A DNA stretch of 32,355 bases from Paracoccus aeridis (GTDB taxonomy: Bacteria > Pseudomonadota > Alphaproteobacteria > Rhodobacterales > Rhodobacteraceae). This document shows positions 25,518 through 32,355 of the stretch, piece after piece (position 1 is the first letter of the stretch; each line of letters opens with the position of its first letter). The stretch spans positions 1 through 32,355 of the forward strand of contig NZ_SELD02000065.1 in NCBI RefSeq assembly GCF_004923205.2, written 5' to 3'. The notes beneath the pieces are model-generated. The model was not told where the DNA came from. It searched no databases and was given only the letters and a program-made list of their open reading frames with translations. Made by a program: the position numbers and the translations under genes.

Positions 25518-26090
25518 TCAGACCTGCCCGTGCCGGTGGCACGAGGTCAGGTGGTCGTTGACGATGCCGGTCGCCTCCATGAAGGCGTAGGTGATGACGG
25601 GGCCGCAGAACCGGAACCCGGCGTGGCGCAGCGCCTTCGACATGGCGCGCGATTCGGCGGTCTCGGTCGGGACCTCCTGAGGCGCCGCGAAGCCGTTCAC
25701 GATCGGCTCGCCGCCGGTTAAGCGCCACAGGAAATCCGAAAAACTTTCGCGATCCTCGATGGCGAGAAAGGCGCGGGCGTTGCCGACCGCCGCCTCGATC
25801 TTGCCGCGGTGGCGGACGATGCCGGGGTCGCCAAGCGCGCGGGCGACGTCGTCTTCGGTCCAGCGCGCCAGCCGCTCGGGGTCGAAGCCGTCGAAGACGC
25901 GTCGGAAATTGTCCCGCTTTCTCAGGATGGTGATCCAGCTCAGCCCGGCCTGGAAGCCGTCGAGGACGAGCTTCTCGAACAGCGCCCGGGGGTCGCGCTC
26001 CGGCACCCCCCATTCGGTGTCGTGGTAGGCCACGTACAGGGGATCGGTGCCGCACCAGGGGCAGCGCACGGGCTCGCCGTCGCTCATCAT
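25518..26090 (-). CDS. tag: DNA-3-methyladenine glycosylase I
   Basis: A 190-residue protein matching Tag: RCPWCGTDPLYVAYHDTEWG at the N-terminus (CxxC), FQAGLSWITILRKRDNFR, FSDFLWRL and FCGPVITYAFMEATGIVNDH. The last segment and CHRHGQV hold the remaining zinc-ligand type residues. Tag removes 3-methyladenine from alkylated DNA. The start has two adjacent ATGs (26090 and 26087); the first is given, with GAGG nearby. It is divergent from the EAL gene and convergent with the tlpA-like gene. Confidence 0.95.
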   Translation of the reverse strand: MMSDGEPVRCPWCGTDPLYVAYHDTEWGVPERDPRALFEKLVLDGFQAGLSWITILRKRDNFRRVFDGFDPERLARWTEDDVARALGDPGIVRHRGKIEAAVGNARAFLAIEDRESFSDFLWRLTGGEPIVNGFAAPQEVPTETAESRAMSKALRHAGFRFCGPVITYAFMEATGIVNDHLTSCHRHGQV

Positions 26091-26179
26091 CCGTTAACCT
26101 CGCTTCGCATTTCCACGGGCATTTACGGGATCTTAGATCATTCTGGTCAGGGATCAGTGGCGAATTGAAGGAGGACAGC

Positions 26180-27034
26180 GTGTCCCGAAACGACGATCCG
26201 GCGAACCGTGGCCCCGGCAACCCGCAAACGGGGCCGCGCAGCTCTCCCATCGACTTTGCGGTCGACCAGCAGTCGGCCCTGACGATCGCGACCGTGGCGG
26301 ACGCGGTCACGCGGCGCGACGGGCTTCTGGCGTTCCAGCCGGTCGTGCAGTCCTACCGCCCCGACCGCCCGGCCTTCTACGAGGGGCTGATCCGGATCGT
26401 GGACGTGACCGGCCGGCTGATCCCGCTCAGGGACTTCATGCCGCAGGTGGAAACGACCGAACTCGGCCGCCAGATCGACTGCCTCGCGCTGTCCCTGGGC
26501 CTGCAGACGCTGGCGCAGGAACCGGCGGTGCGGCTGTCGGTGAACATGTCCGCACGCTCGATCGGGCACGAGGACTGGGACCGCACGCTCGCCGACGGGC
26601 TCAGGGGCCGCGACAACATCGCCGAGCGGCTGATCCTCGAGGTGACCGAAAGCTCGGCCATGGACCTGCCCGACCAGGTCCGCGGCTTCATGCACGACCT
26701 GCAGGGGCGCGGCGTCAGCTTCGCGCTCGACGATTTCGGCGCGGGCTATACCTCGTTCCGGTACCTGCAGGACTTCTGCTTCGACATGATCAAGATCGAC
26801 GGCCGCTTCATCCGCGGCATCGCCGAGGAACGCGACAACCAGGTCCTGACCCGCGCGCTGCAGTCGATCGCGCACCACTTCGACATGTTCACCGTGGCGG
26901 AATCGGTCGAGACGGCCGAGGACGCGGCGTTCCTGATCGAGATGGGCGTCGACTGCCTGCAGGGCTACTACTTCGGGGCGCCGACAATCGTGCCGCCGTG
27001 GCGGTCGCCCGACAGTTCCGCGCAGCGGCGCTGA
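26180..27034 (+). CDS. EAL-domain cyclic-di-GMP phosphodiesterase
   Basis: A 284-residue protein consisting mainly of one EAL domain. Residues expected for catalysis are present: EGLIR (Glu68), NMSARS (Asn122), LEVTES (Glu154), DDFGAGYTSF (Asp184, Asp185), KIDGRF (Lys205), AESVET (Glu241) and QGYYFG (Gln261). No sensor or membrane domain is visible, so it is a soluble, stand-alone domain that should hydrolyse c-di-GMP to pGpG. The GTG at 26180 has AAGGAGGACAGC upstream and was chosen over a TTG at 26165. It is divergent from tag. Activity is inferred from the residues. Confidence 0.9.
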   Translation: MSRNDDPANRGPGNPQTGPRSSPIDFAVDQQSALTIATVADAVTRRDGLLAFQPVVQSYRPDRPAFYEGLIRIVDVTGRLIPLRDFMPQVETTELGRQIDCLALSLGLQTLAQEPAVRLSVNMSARSIGHEDWDRTLADGLRGRDNIAERLILEVTESSAMDLPDQVRGFMHDLQGRGVSFALDDFGAGYTSFRYLQDFCFDMIKIDGRFIRGIAEERDNQVLTRALQSIAHHFDMFTVAESVETAEDAAFLIEMGVDCLQGYYFGAPTIVPPWRSPDSSAQRR

Positions 27035-27067
27035 GACGCGCGGCCGGAAGTGCATGATTTCCCGCAA

Positions 27068-27128
27068 GGAACGCCACCGGCAGAAAAACGAGGTGATCGA
27101 GCAACAATCCGTCCACCCGTGGCGTTCC
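27068..27128 (+). promoter_or_regulatory. Long-spaced inverted repeat in the phbB leader
   Basis: GGAACGCCAC at 27068-27077 is a perfect inverted repeat of GTGGCGTTCC at 27119-27128, with 41 bp between. The right arm ends 34 bp before the phbB ATG. It may be a transcript hairpin or an operator pair. It does not look like a PhaR site. Confidence 0.35.
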
Positions 27129-27162
27129 GGTCAGGCGATTAACCTTTTGGGAGGAGGGTTTC

Positions 27163-27888
27163 ATGGACAAGGTTGCATTGGTCACGGGTGGATCGCGGGG
27201 CATCGGCGCCGCGATCAGCAAGGCGCTTCAGGCAGAAGGCTACAAGGTCGCGGCGACCTATGCCGGCAACGACGAGGCCGCGCGCGCGTTCTCGGACGAG
27301 ACCGGGATCCGCACCTACAAGTGGTCGGTGACCGACTACGACGCCTGCAAGGACGGCGTGGCCCGGATCGAGGATGAGCTTGGACCGGTTGCCGTGCTGG
27401 TCAACAACGCCGGGATCACCCGCGACGCGATGTTCCACAAGATGACGCCCGACCAGTGGAAAAAGGTGATCGACACCAACCTGAACGGGCTCTTCAACAT
27501 GACGCACTGCGTCTGGCCGGGGATGCGCGACCGCAAGTTCGGCCGCATCATCAACATCACGTCGGTCAACGGACAGAAGGGCCAGGCGGGCCAGGCCAAC
27601 TATTCGGCCGCCAAGGCGGGCGACATCGGCTTCACCCGCGCGCTCGCGCAGGAAGGGGCGCGGGCCGGGATCACCGTGAACGCGATCGCGCCGGGCTACA
27701 TCGGGACAGAGATGGTGCGCGCCATCGACGAAAAGGTGCTGGCCGAACGCATCCTGCCGCAGATCCCTGTCGGACGGCTCGGTGAACCCGAGGAAATCGC
27801 GCGCTGCGCGGTCTTCCTCGCGTCGGACGATTCGGGGTTCATCACCGGCTCGACGCTCAGCGCGAACGGGGCGCAGTTCTTCGCCTGA
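27163..27888 (+). CDS. phbB: Acetoacetyl-CoA reductase
   Basis: A 241-residue short-chain dehydrogenase: TGGSRGIG cofactor motif (8-15), NNAG (81-84), catalytic Ser134 (ITSVNG), Tyr147 and Lys151 (NYSAAKAG). The overall pattern, including FNMTHCVWPGMRDRKFGRI and VNGQKGQAGQ, is that of PhbB, the NADPH-dependent reduction of acetoacetyl-CoA to (R)-3-hydroxybutyryl-CoA for [12 protein letters not shown] precedes the ATG. Its usual partner phbA is not beside it; upstream is the EAL gene 128 bp away. A hairpin follows the stop. Confidence 0.95.
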   Translation: MDKVALVTGGSRGIGAAISKALQAEGYKVAATYAGNDEAARAFSDETGIRTYKWSVTDYDACKDGVARIEDELGPVAVLVNNAGITRDAMFHKMTPDQWKKVIDTNLNGLFNMTHCVWPGMRDRKFGRIINITSVNGQKGQAGQANYSAAKAGDIGFTRALAQEGARAGITVNAIAPGYIGTEMVRAIDEKVLAERILPQIPVGRLGEPEEIARCAVFLASDDSGFITGSTLSANGAQFFA

Positions 27889-27902
27889 AGCCGGGTCCTT
27901 GC

Positions 27903-27933
27903 GGCGCCGGGTTGCCGGGGGTCGCCCGGCGCC
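27903..27933 (+). terminator. Hairpin downstream of phbB
   Basis: GGCGCCGGG at 27903-27911 pairs perfectly with CCCGGCGCC at 27925-27933 (13-nt loop), starting 14 bp after the phbB stop. It is not followed by a T-run, so termination is plausible but not certain. Confidence 0.45.
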
Positions 27934-28071
27934 ACCGGGACACGGGCTGTCGTCCGTAACGTAACAGGTTCGAACGGCCGGGCTGGCAAGCAGCGGCACG
28001 GACGTAGCACGTGCAAGCCCGCAGCGCAGAGGACCCGGATAAAACGCCCTGCGAGGAACCCGGATGAAAAC

Positions 28072-28093
28072 GGCCGGCGCTGACGCGCCGGCC
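28072..28093 (-). terminator. Hairpin terminator behind the DUF465 gene
   Basis: GGCCGGCGC (28072-28080) and GCGCCGGCC (28085-28093) form a perfect 9-bp stem with a TGAC loop. On the reverse strand it is followed by GTTTTC. It is about 85 bp downstream of the DUF465 stop, in the right orientation for an intrinsic terminator. Confidence 0.6.
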
Positions 28094-28176
28094 CCAACCC
28101 GTTCAATAATCTTTTTCCCGTCATCATGGTCCGGGAAGCGCACCGAAGGCGCGCGACCCGGCTGGCGTGCCGGAGC

Positions 28177-28341
28177 CTAGTGGCTCAGCCGCGCGATCTC
28201 CTCCTTCAGGCGCAGTTTCTCGCGCTTCATCTCGGTCAGCGCGAGGTCGTCGACGCCGGGGGCGCGCTGCGCGCGCTCGACGGCCTCGGACAGATTCTGG
28301 TGTTTCTTGCGCAGTTCCTGAACGTGAGAGGCGACGGACAT
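28177..28341 (-). CDS. DUF465 (YdcH) family protein
   Basis: A 54-residue, highly charged helical protein with SVASHVQELRKKHQNLSEAV and ALTEMKREKLRLKEEIARL, matching YdcH/DUF465. These are small cytoplasmic proteins of unknown function that are strongly conserved in Alphaproteobacteria. The ATG at 28341 has AGGAG upstream. It lies 59 bp after the start of the same-strand methyltransferase operon's last gene end at 28401, and is followed by a hairpin terminator. Confidence 0.88.
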   Translation of the reverse strand: MSVASHVQELRKKHQNLSEAVERAQRAPGVDDLALTEMKREKLRLKEEIARLSH

Positions 28342-28400
28342 GGCAGACACTCCTGTTCCTGTGATCTGTGTCACAAAACGAACACAGAAATCCGATTCTG

Positions 28401-29162
28401 TCACCGCCTTTCCGGGTCTTTCAGCATCAGGGGGGCCGCATGGCGAAGGACTGCCTGCGCTTCGGGCGTCAGGTCCTCGCCGTCGTGCAGATGTCGCGCG
28501 TTCGCGTGCATCACGAACGGCGCGAGCAGCCGCAACGGCCCGCGCGCGCCTTTCCGCGCCGCCACGATCACCCGCCCCGCCGGCAGTCCGGCGCGGGCCG
28601 CGACCGGCAGGATCGCGATGTCCCCCGCCCTGCCCGACAGCCCCGAAAGCAGCGCGTCCAGCCGCTCGGCGCGGTGGATGACGGTCAGCCAGCCCCCGGG
28701 CGAGAGGCGCCGCAGCCCCGCGTCGATCCACAGCGGCAGTGGCGTTTCCTCGTGCCGGGCAACGGCGCGATAGGCGTCGGGCGACGGCGTCCCCGCGGCG
28801 AAGAAGGGCGGGTTGGCAATGACGTGGTCGAACGATCCGGCCAGCCCGGCGGGCATCCGGGAAAGGTCGCCGGTCACGATCCGCGCCTCCAGCCCCGCCG
28901 CGGCGGCGTTCGCGCGGGCGAGGTCGGCCACCGCCGCGTCACGCTCGATCCCCGCAAGCACGAGGCCCGGCACCCGCACGCCCAGGCACAGAAGCGCCGC
29001 GCCCGCGCCGCAGCCGAGGTCCAGCACCGACTGCCCCGGCCGCGCCGCGCAGGCGGCGGCCAGCATCACCGCGTCCGCGCCGGCGCGATACCCCGACGCC
29101 GGCTGCGCCAGCCGCAGCCGCCCGCCCAGGAAATCGTCGTGGCGGACCGCGGTTCCGGTCAC
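28401..29162 (-). CDS. TrmN6-like tRNA/rRNA adenine-N6 methyltransferase
   Basis: A 253-residue class I SAM methyltransferase: a DLGCGAG SAM motif (48-54) and NPPF (117-120), the motif of N6-adenine and related methyltransferases. The N-terminus with FLGGRLRLAQPASGYRAG resembles alphaproteobacterial TrmN6 proteins, which methylate A37 of tRNA-Val. The exact substrate is inferred from that similarity. The GTG at 29162 overlaps the DUF2007 stop as GTGA, so the two genes are coupled. Confidence 0.8.
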   Translation of the reverse strand: MTGTAVRHDDFLGGRLRLAQPASGYRAGADAVMLAAACAARPGQSVLDLGCGAGAALLCLGVRVPGLVLAGIERDAAVADLARANAAAAGLEARIVTGDLSRMPAGLAGSFDHVIANPPFFAAGTPSPDAYRAVARHEETPLPLWIDAGLRRLSPGGWLTVIHRAERLDALLSGLSGRAGDIAILPVAARAGLPAGRVIVAARKGARGPLRLLAPFVMHANARHLHDGEDLTPEAQAVLRHAAPLMLKDPERR

Positions 29163-29365
29163 GAGATCCCGTGATCGCGCAGGATCGCCCGGGCCATGAA
29201 CAGGTCGCGGTCCGCGACCATCAGCCGCTGCGGCAGGATGCCCAGCGACCCTTCGAGAACGCTCATGTGCTGGTCCAGCGCGAAGGCCATGATCCCTTCG
29301 TCCGCGAGCAGGCCGGACGCGCGCGCGATGGTCAGCGGATCGGTGGTGCGCAGCAGTTCCTTCAT
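29159..29365 (-). CDS. DUF2007 domain protein
   Basis: A 68-residue protein: MKELLRTTDPLTIARASGLL, then LDQHMSVLEGSLGILPQRL, then VADRDLFMARAILRDHG. This is the DUF2007 ('putative signal transducing protein') pattern, in which a transporter-like helix-strand pair ends in a conserved AR-L motif. The function is unknown. The ATG at 29365 is weakly primed. It is divergent from the polyprenyl synthase gene at 29439 and overlaps the methyltransferase gene. Confidence 0.85.
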   Translation of the reverse strand: MKELLRTTDPLTIARASGLLADEGIMAFALDQHMSVLEGSLGILPQRLMVADRDLFMARAILRDHGIS

Positions 29366-29438
29366 CGCGGGGGGCAGGCTAGCGGCTGGTTGCGAAACTG
29401 TCCACGGCGTGGCAATCCCCCCGCGAAAGGATGCGCGC

Positions 29439-30440
29439 ATGGCCCTGAACAACACCGCCGCCGAACCGCTGGAGCGGCTGTCGAGCCTGCTGGCCCGCGA
29501 CATGGCCGCCGTGGACACCCTCATCCGCGAACGGATGGTCAGTCGCCACGCGCCCCTGATCCCGGAAGTGACCGCGCACCTGATCGGCGCAGGCGGCAAG
29601 CGGCTTCGGCCGCTGCTGACGGTCGCCGCCGCCCGGCTTTGCGGATACGAAGGCGAGAAGCATCACCTGCTGGCCGCGACGGTCGAATTCATCCACACCG
29701 CGACGCTGCTCCACGACGACGTGGTCGACGAAAGCCGTCAGCGCCGCGGCCGACCGACCGCGAACCTGCTGTGGGACAACAAGTCCAGCGTGCTGGTCGG
29801 CGACTATCTGTTCGCCCGCAGCTTCCAGCTGATGACCGACACCGGCAACCTGGGGGTGATGGAGATCCTGTCGAACGCCTCGGCCACGATTTCCGAAGGC
29901 GAGGTGCTGCAGCTGACCGCCGCCCGCAACCTGGCGACCGACGAGGCGGTGTATCTTCAGGTCGTGCGCGGCAAGACTGGGGCGCTGTTCTCGGCCGCGG
30001 CCGAGGTAGGCGGCGTGATCGCGGACGCGCCGGCCGAACAGGTGCGGGCGCTCTACGACTATGGCGATGCGCTGGGGATCGCGTTCCAGATCGTCGACGA
30101 CCTGCTCGACTACGGGGGCGCGACCGACACGATCGGCAAGAACGTCGGCGACGACTTCCGCGAGCGCAAGCTGACGCTGCCGGTCATCAAGGCCGTGGCC
30201 CGGGCGGACAACGACGAGCGCGCGTTCTGGAAGCGCACGATCGAGGACGGCGACCAGCAGGACGGCGATCTCGACCGCGCGATGGCGATCCTCGCGCGGC
30301 ACGGCGCGATCGAGGCGGCGCGTACCGACGCGCTCGGCTGGTCCGCCCGCGCCCGCGCGGCGCTGGCGCCCCTGCCCGACCATCCGGTGCGGGACCTTCT
30401 GGCCGAGATGGCAGACTTCGTCGTCGCGCGCGTGGCCTGA
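29439..30440 (+). CDS. Long-chain polyprenyl diphosphate synthase (quinone side chain)
   Basis: A 333-residue trans-prenyltransferase. The first aspartate-rich motif is LLHDDVVDES (Asp93-Asp97), the second IVDDLLDY (Asp220-Asp224), with GGKRLRP (52-58) and GKTGALF also present. A small residue (Ala88) five positions before the first motif permits long products, as in octa- or decaprenyl diphosphate synthase; Rhodobacterales normally make ubiquinone-10, which would make this a decaprenyl enzyme (ddsA/ispB type). Product length is inferred. The ATG at 29439 has GAAAGG upstream; the nearby ATG at 29431 is out of frame. Confidence 0.93.
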   Translation: MALNNTAAEPLERLSSLLARDMAAVDTLIRERMVSRHAPLIPEVTAHLIGAGGKRLRPLLTVAAARLCGYEGEKHHLLAATVEFIHTATLLHDDVVDESRQRRGRPTANLLWDNKSSVLVGDYLFARSFQLMTDTGNLGVMEILSNASATISEGEVLQLTAARNLATDEAVYLQVVRGKTGALFSAAAEVGGVIADAPAEQVRALYDYGDALGIAFQIVDDLLDYGGATDTIGKNVGDDFRERKLTLPVIKAVARADNDERAFWKRTIEDGDQQDGDLDRAMAILARHGAIEAARTDALGWSARARAALAPLPDHPVRDLLAEMADFVVARVA

Positions 30441-30458
30441 GACGGGCGGCGCGTGAAA

Positions 30459-30482
30459 AGGCCCGGCATCGCTGCCGGGCCT
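30459..30482 (-). terminator. Intrinsic terminator of amt
   Basis: AGGCCCGGCA and TGCCGGGCCT form a perfect 10-bp stem with a TCGC loop. On the reverse strand the stem runs into TTTTC, and it starts 17 bp after the amt stop. It also separates amt from the convergent polyprenyl synthase gene. Confidence 0.75.
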
Positions 30483-30499
30483 GCACTGTCAGGCGCACA

Positions 30500-31960
30500 T
30501 CAGTTGTAGGCGTTCTCGCCATGGGTGGTCAGGTCAAGCCCCTGCCGCTCGTCGGTGATGGTGACGCGCAGGCCGATCACCGCGCGGACCAGGTGGATCG
30601 CGATGAACGAAACCAAGCCGGACCAGAGGATGCAGATCCCCACCCCCAGCGCCTGCACCCCGATCTGGCGGGTCATGTCGAAGGCGCCGGTCGCGCCGGT
30701 GGCGTAGTCGAACACGCCCGTCCCGCCCAGCGACGGCGCCGCGAAGACACCGGTCAGGATCGCGCCGACGATCCCGCCGACCCCGTGGATGCCGAACACG
30801 TCGAGGCTGTCGTCGATCCCCACGCGCGACTTCATCGTCACGACGAACCACATGCAGATCAGCCCTGCGGCAAACCCGATCGCGATCGCGCCCATCGGCC
30901 CGACGAAGCCCGCGGCCGGGGTGATGCCGACAAGGCCCGACACCGCGCCCGACACGCCGCCCAGCAGCGAGGGATGACCCCGCAGCGCCCATTCGCCGAA
31001 GCTCCACGCGAGCGCGGCGGCGGCGGTCGCGACGGTGGTGTTCAGGATCGCGAGCGCGGTGAGGCCGTTCGCCTCGAGGTTGGAGCCTGCGTTGAACCCG
31101 TACCAGCCGATCCACAGAAGGCACCCGCCCAGAAGGGTGACGGTCAGGTTGTGAGGGGCCATCGGCTCCTTGCCGTAGCCCACGCGGGGGCCCGCGACGT
31201 AGGCCGCGACCAGGCCCGCGATGCCCGCGTTGATGTGGATGACCGTGCCGCCCGCGAAATCCAGCGCGCCGTGGCCGAACAGGTACCCGGACGGCGCGGC
31301 GTAGGCGCTGGGGCCGCCCCACCACCAGACCATGTGGGCCATCGGCAGGTAGGACAGGAAGAACCAGATCACGACGAAGGCGAGGATCGCCGCGAACTTC
31401 ATCCGCTCGGCCGTGGCGCCGACGATGAGCGCGGGCGCGATGCAGGCGAAGGCCATCTGAAAGATGACGAAGGACAGTTCGGGGATGAAGACGCCGGTCG
31501 AGAACGTTTCCGCCACCGACGCGGTCGTAACGCCCGACAGGAAGGCCTTCGACAGCCCGCCGATGAAGGGGGTGAGCGGCCCCGCGGCCTCGGCGTCGCC
31601 CGCGCCGGTGAAGGCCAGCGAGTAGCCGACGCACACCCACAGGATCGCCATGACGGAGAATACGGCGAGCACCTGCATCAGCACCGACAGCACGTTCCGC
31701 GACCGCACCAACCCGCCGTAGAACAGCGCAAGGCCGGGAATGGTCATCATCGTGACGAGGATCGCCGACACCATCACCCACGTGGTGTCGCCCTTGTCAG
31801 GGACCGGCACCGCGGCCGCGACGGCCGGCGCGGCGTCGACTGCCTGGGCAAGACCCATGGCGGGCGCCAGGCCCAGCGCCGCGACGACGAGGGCCGCCGC
31901 CACCCATCCGGTCCGGACCGAAGGACCAGCCTGCGCATGTCGGGGATTTTCGTGTGTCAT
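30500..31960 (-). CDS. amt: Ammonium transporter (Amt/MEP/Rh family)
   Basis: A 486-residue membrane protein with an N-terminal signal or leader (ALGLAPAMGLAQA) and about eleven helices. Amt motifs are present: TIPGLALFYGGLVRSRNVL, DFAGGTVIHINAGIAGL (first pore His), GFNAGSNLEANG, and GIHGVGGIVGAILTGVFA (second pore His). It imports ammonium. The ATG at 31960 is preceded by GAGGTACG. In many relatives a glnK gene sits next to amt; none is seen between here and the rightward gene at 32225. Two palindromes lie upstream and a terminator follows it. Confidence 0.95.
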   Translation of the reverse strand: MTHENPRHAQAGPSVRTGWVAAALVVAALGLAPAMGLAQAVDAAPAVAAAVPVPDKGDTTWVMVSAILVTMMTIPGLALFYGGLVRSRNVLSVLMQVLAVFSVMAILWVCVGYSLAFTGAGDAEAAGPLTPFIGGLSKAFLSGVTTASVAETFSTGVFIPELSFVIFQMAFACIAPALIVGATAERMKFAAILAFVVIWFFLSYLPMAHMVWWWGGPSAYAAPSGYLFGHGALDFAGGTVIHINAGIAGLVAAYVAGPRVGYGKEPMAPHNLTVTLLGGCLLWIGWYGFNAGSNLEANGLTALAILNTTVATAAAALAWSFGEWALRGHPSLLGGVSGAVSGLVGITPAAGFVGPMGAIAIGFAAGLICMWFVVTMKSRVGIDDSLDVFGIHGVGGIVGAILTGVFAAPSLGGTGVFDYATGATGAFDMTRQIGVQALGVGICILWSGLVSFIAIHLVRAVIGLRVTITDERQGLDLTTHGENAYN

Positions 31961-32073
31961 CGTACCTCGTCCATCTCGTGCGGGTGCCGATGCGTCCCGC
32001 GGTGATGTCAGGGGACCGGCCGGCGGCACGCCCGGTCCAGCCCGGACGCGGCCGCGTCCGCCCCCGCGCAGCG

Positions 32074-32118
32074 GTTGCCCGGGCAACGTGCAGGAATTGC
32101 GCGAAATGCCGCGCAATT
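32074..32118. promoter_or_regulatory. Two palindromes upstream of amt
   Basis: GTTGCCCGGGCAAC (32074-32087) is a perfect 14-bp palindrome. AATTGCGCG (32095-32103) and CGCGCAATT (32110-32118) are perfect 9-bp inverted arms with a 6-bp spacer. They lie 114-158 bp upstream of the amt ATG and 107-151 bp upstream of the rightward gene at 32225. They could bind a nitrogen regulator or another dimeric factor; no family is assigned. Confidence 0.45.
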
Positions 32119-32161
32119 GGACAGGTCACGAGTGGGTCATGGGACTGTGCGCAGGTTCTCA

Positions 32162-32178
32162 CGGCGCACGTCTTGCTG
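32162..32178 (+). promoter_or_regulatory. Possible sigma-54-like promoter element
   Basis: CGGCGCACGTCTTGCTG has GG and GC exactly ten bases apart, the sigma-54 -24/-12 spacing, with TTGCT at -12. The -24 half departs from TGGCACG. It points right, about 50 bp before the gene at 32225. High GC makes chance matches likely. Confidence 0.2.
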
Positions 32179-32224
32179 TATCAGGTTCGCGACAAGGCCG
32201 GCGAACGGCCGCGGGATTGCAGGC

Positions 32225-32355
32225 ATGAAAAAGACAACCGGCCCCCGGCGCATCGTCGCCGACAAGCGTTATGCGGACTCCGCGGCCTCCTCGTCGCGGC
32301 AGCCCCCGGCCGGCGGCGGCGCGGGCGGCGGCAATGGCGGCTCCGGAACCGGCGG
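32225..32355 (+). CDS. N-terminus of an unidentified protein (runs off the right edge)
   Basis: About 43 residues from the ATG at 32225: a basic start, KKTTGPRRIVADKRY, then a Ser/Pro segment and a Gly-rich linker. VADKRY after a basic start recalls the cytoplasmic N-terminus of penicillin-binding protein 1A-type transglycosylases in Rhodobacterales, but the match is short and no domain is reached. The start has a weak ribosome site. It is divergent from amt. Confidence 0.4.
   Translation, partial: MKKTTGPRRIVADKRYADSAASSSRQPPAGGGAGGGNGGSGTG

Noticed and set aside
29431..29433. ATG nearer to the AAAGG as start of the polyprenyl synthase
   Set aside because: It is out of frame with the conserved coding sequence; the ATG at 29439 is in frame.

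Overview
The window is about 32 kb of a high-GC alphaproteobacterial chromosome, most likely from Rhodobacterales (Rhodobacteraceae/Roseobacteraceae). The evidence is the gene content and order: argH, small lipoproteins, a DUF2834-like gene, lysA and a TIGR02302 gene; ftsE-ftsX-plsC beside a divergent zinc-ribbon gene; phbB; a YdcH-type DUF465 gene; a long-chain polyprenyl diphosphate synthase; and amt. Nearly all genes are strongly GC-biased, overlaps of the ATGA/GTGA/TTGA type are common, and several starts are GTG or TTG. No rRNA, tRNA or CRISPR was seen.

Layout. 1-988: the 5' part of a tyrosine integrase reading off the left edge, then about 300 bp of non-coding DNA, so the left edge is probably the flank of an integrated element. 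989-4394: leftward genes for a TspO-like membrane protein, a PNPOx-fold protein, an exported esterase-like phytase-family protein and a CAP-domain lipoprotein. 4580-7164: rightward genes for an acyl-CoA synthetase, a small Pro-rich exported protein and an HNH protein. 7175-8765: a low-GC two-gene cassette (DEDDh exonuclease plus nucleotidyltransferase, genes overlapping by 83 bp) wedged between the HNH gene and ettA; this is the best candidate for an undescribed system. 8774-14065: ettA, an alpha/beta-hydrolase gene broken by one in-frame TAG, and rimO coupled to a sulfotransferase. 14169-18546: a ClpP-fold lipoprotein, ftsE-ftsX-plsC, and a zinc-ribbon membrane protein with a (His-Asp)n tract encoded by a hexamer microsatellite. 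18649-24929: a leftward chain argH > LptM-like lipoprotein > lipoprotein > DUF2834-like > lysA > TIGR02302. 24955-32355: tlpA-like, tag, an EAL phosphodiesterase, phbB, DUF465, trmN6-like/DUF2007, polyprenyl synthase, amt, and the start of another gene.

How the genes fit together. Most of the window is housekeeping: arginine and lysine synthesis (argH, lysA), cell division and envelope (ftsEX, plsC, LptM-like), translation factors and modification (ettA, rimO, trmN6), DNA repair (tag), quinone side chain, PHB, ammonium uptake and c-di-GMP turnover. The accessory parts are the integrase edge and the exonuclease/nucleotidyltransferase cassette. The cassette lies on the same strand as ettA, 8 bp behind its stop codon, so it may use ettA transcription.
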